A stretch of 13,655 bases of DNA from Solirubrobacter sp044865965. Its GTDB lineage: Bacteria; Actinomycetota; Thermoleophilia; Solirubrobacterales; Solirubrobacteraceae. The notes under the pieces were generated by a model. The model was not told the origin of the DNA and did not search any database. It worked only from the letters and a program-made list of their open reading frames with translations. Location: positions 1-13,655 of the forward strand of contig JBIOTP010000387.1 of assembly GCA_044865965.1 (NCBI GenBank), written 5' to 3'. Of this stretch, positions 13,172-13,655 are shown piece by piece (within the stretch, counting starts at the first letter, position 1; the number at the start of each line of letters is the position of its first letter). Both the position numbers and the translations under genes were made by a program.

Positions 13172-13438
13172 GTGTCGATCAAGCACCCCGAGCTGACCGG
13201 CCACGGGATCGGGCGGCGCATGCACGAGGAGCCGTCGGTGCCCAACGTCGCCGGCGGCGGACCGGAGCTGACGCCGGGGCTCGTGATCACGGTCGAGCCG
13301 ATTTTCGCCGCGTGCTCGGGCGACGTGCGCCTCGCCTCCGACGGCTGGACGGTCCGCACCGCCGACGGCTCGCCGTCGGCGCACGCCGAGCACACGATCG
13401 TGGTGACCGACGGCGCGCCGCTCGTGGTGACCGGGTGA
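13172..13438 (+). pseudogene. map: C-terminal fragment of methionine aminopeptidase (M24 family)
   Basis: The 88-residue reading frame matches only the last third of type I methionine aminopeptidase. It carries LTGHGIGRRMHEEPSVPN with the two histidines (metal ligand and substrate histidine), PGLVITVEPIF with the metal-binding glutamate, GWTVRTADGSPSAHAEHT with the last glutamate ligand, and a short tail. The usual N-terminal two thirds, which supply the remaining histidine and the two metal-binding aspartates, is absent. There is no room for it, because the methyltransferase gene starts 20 nt upstream on the other strand. Without those ligands it cannot form the dimetal site, so it is either a relic or a repurposed piece. 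Possible starts are GTG 13172 or ATG 13154. Its TGA overlaps the GTG of the next frame (GTGA), as in a coupled operon. Confidence 0.75.
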
Positions 13439-13655
13439 GGCGCCTCGCCGGGACCGAGGTCGGCCCGATCGGCCTCGGGTGCATGGGGATGTCGTGGGCC
13501 TACGGCGCCGAGGAGCGCGACGAGCGCGAGTCGATCGCGGTGATCCACCGCGCGATCGAGCTCGGCGTGACGCTGCTCAAGGATGTTTGTGTTCCGCTCA
13601 TTCTCACACTGTCGGCTGTTTCGATAGCAGCACCGCCCAATTTTGTGGCCGCATC
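13435..13655 (+). pseudogene. Aldo/keto reductase N-terminus interrupted by foreign sequence
   Basis: The GTG at 13435 overlaps the stop of the peptidase fragment. The frame encodes the N-terminus of an aldo/keto reductase of the YakC/AKR13-like type: RRLAGTEVGPIGLGCMGMSW, then an acidic AEERDERESI segment and IHRAIELGVTLL. In intact relatives the next residues are the DTA..YG stretch with the catalytic Asp and Tyr. Here the sequence changes at about 13579 into an AT-richer tail (KDVCVPLILTLSAV...) that stays in frame but has no AKR character and an unrelated codon style. The family is an NAD(P)H-dependent carbonyl reductase. As it stands the gene is broken, by a real insertion or by the contig or assembly edge. 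Confidence 0.7.
13579..13655 (+). mobile_element. Foreign tail at window end, possible insertion-sequence end or contig junction
   Basis: The last 77 nt drop sharply in GC, carry T-rich runs (TGTTTGTGTTCC, CAATTTTGTGG) and break the aldo/keto reductase. On the minus strand a 16-codon frame (13653-13604) ends in TGA close to the break, as a transposase C-terminus near an element end would, but this is too short to identify. A 77-nt repeat overlap at a contig end is the other explanation. Confidence 0.4.

Noticed and set aside
1..13655. tRNA, rRNA and CRISPR arrays
   Set aside because: No cloverleaf with TTC-type T-loop, no rRNA core segment and no regularly spaced repeats were seen on either strand.

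Overview
The window reads as a very GC-rich bacterial chromosome segment with strong G/C preference at third codon positions. The actinobacterial-type inositol-1-phosphate synthase, its neighbouring CDP-alcohol phosphatidyltransferase, and start codons preceded by TANNNT -10 hexamers all point to Actinomycetota. The DUF4389 protein and overall gene style suggest Thermoleophilia/Solirubrobacterales, but that class assignment is inference and was not tested by any search.

Layout. On the minus strand at the left edge lie the 5' part of dnaK (1-599) and, 23 nt upstream of it, an endonuclease III gene (nth). On the plus strand come a secreted CAP-domain protein (1531-1989), a multi-pass membrane protein of GT-C-like appearance (2115-3671), a PAP2/IPC-synthase-like membrane enzyme (3725-4492), a CDP-alcohol phosphatidyltransferase (4505-5122), inositol-1-phosphate synthase (5175-6368), a glycosyltransferase-like/PHP fusion (6423-8330) and a divergent family-4-like uracil-DNA glycosylase (8332-8985). 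The plus run then meets a minus-strand pair: a quinone-oxidoreductase-like enzyme (10546-9599) followed by a two-repeat DUF4389 membrane protein (9587-8982). Plus-strand genes for an alpha/beta hydrolase (10614-11387) and a 70-residue small protein (11584-11796) follow. A minus-strand RNA m5U methyltransferase (13151-11793) comes next. At the right edge lie a methionine aminopeptidase C-terminal fragment and the start of an aldo/keto reductase that breaks into foreign sequence about 77 nt before the window ends.

How the genes work together. The core is an inositol phospholipid module. Ino1 makes inositol 1-phosphate, the phosphatidyltransferase would join it to CDP-diacylglycerol to give phosphatidylinositol phosphate (PIP), and the adjoining PAP2 protein is a candidate for dephosphorylating PIP or otherwise handling the inositol-phosphate headgroup. 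The PimA-like half of the next gene fits this theme, but its glycosyltransferase catalytic signatures are eroded while its fused PHP domain keeps its metal ligands. The remaining genes are DNA/RNA maintenance (nth, UDG-like, RNA methyltransferase), protein folding (dnaK) and general metabolism.

Regulatory style. Six starts (2115, 3725, 4505, 6423, 10546 minus, 11584) have a TANNNT hexamer ending 6-10 nt before the start codon and no Shine-Dalgarno site, the signature of leaderless or near-leaderless transcription. dnaK, ino1 and the DUF4389 gene instead have strong Shine-Dalgarno sites. Both convergent gene pairs overlap at their stop codons. No tRNA, rRNA, CRISPR array or complete mobile element was seen, and no stretch longer than 300 nt lacks a gene.
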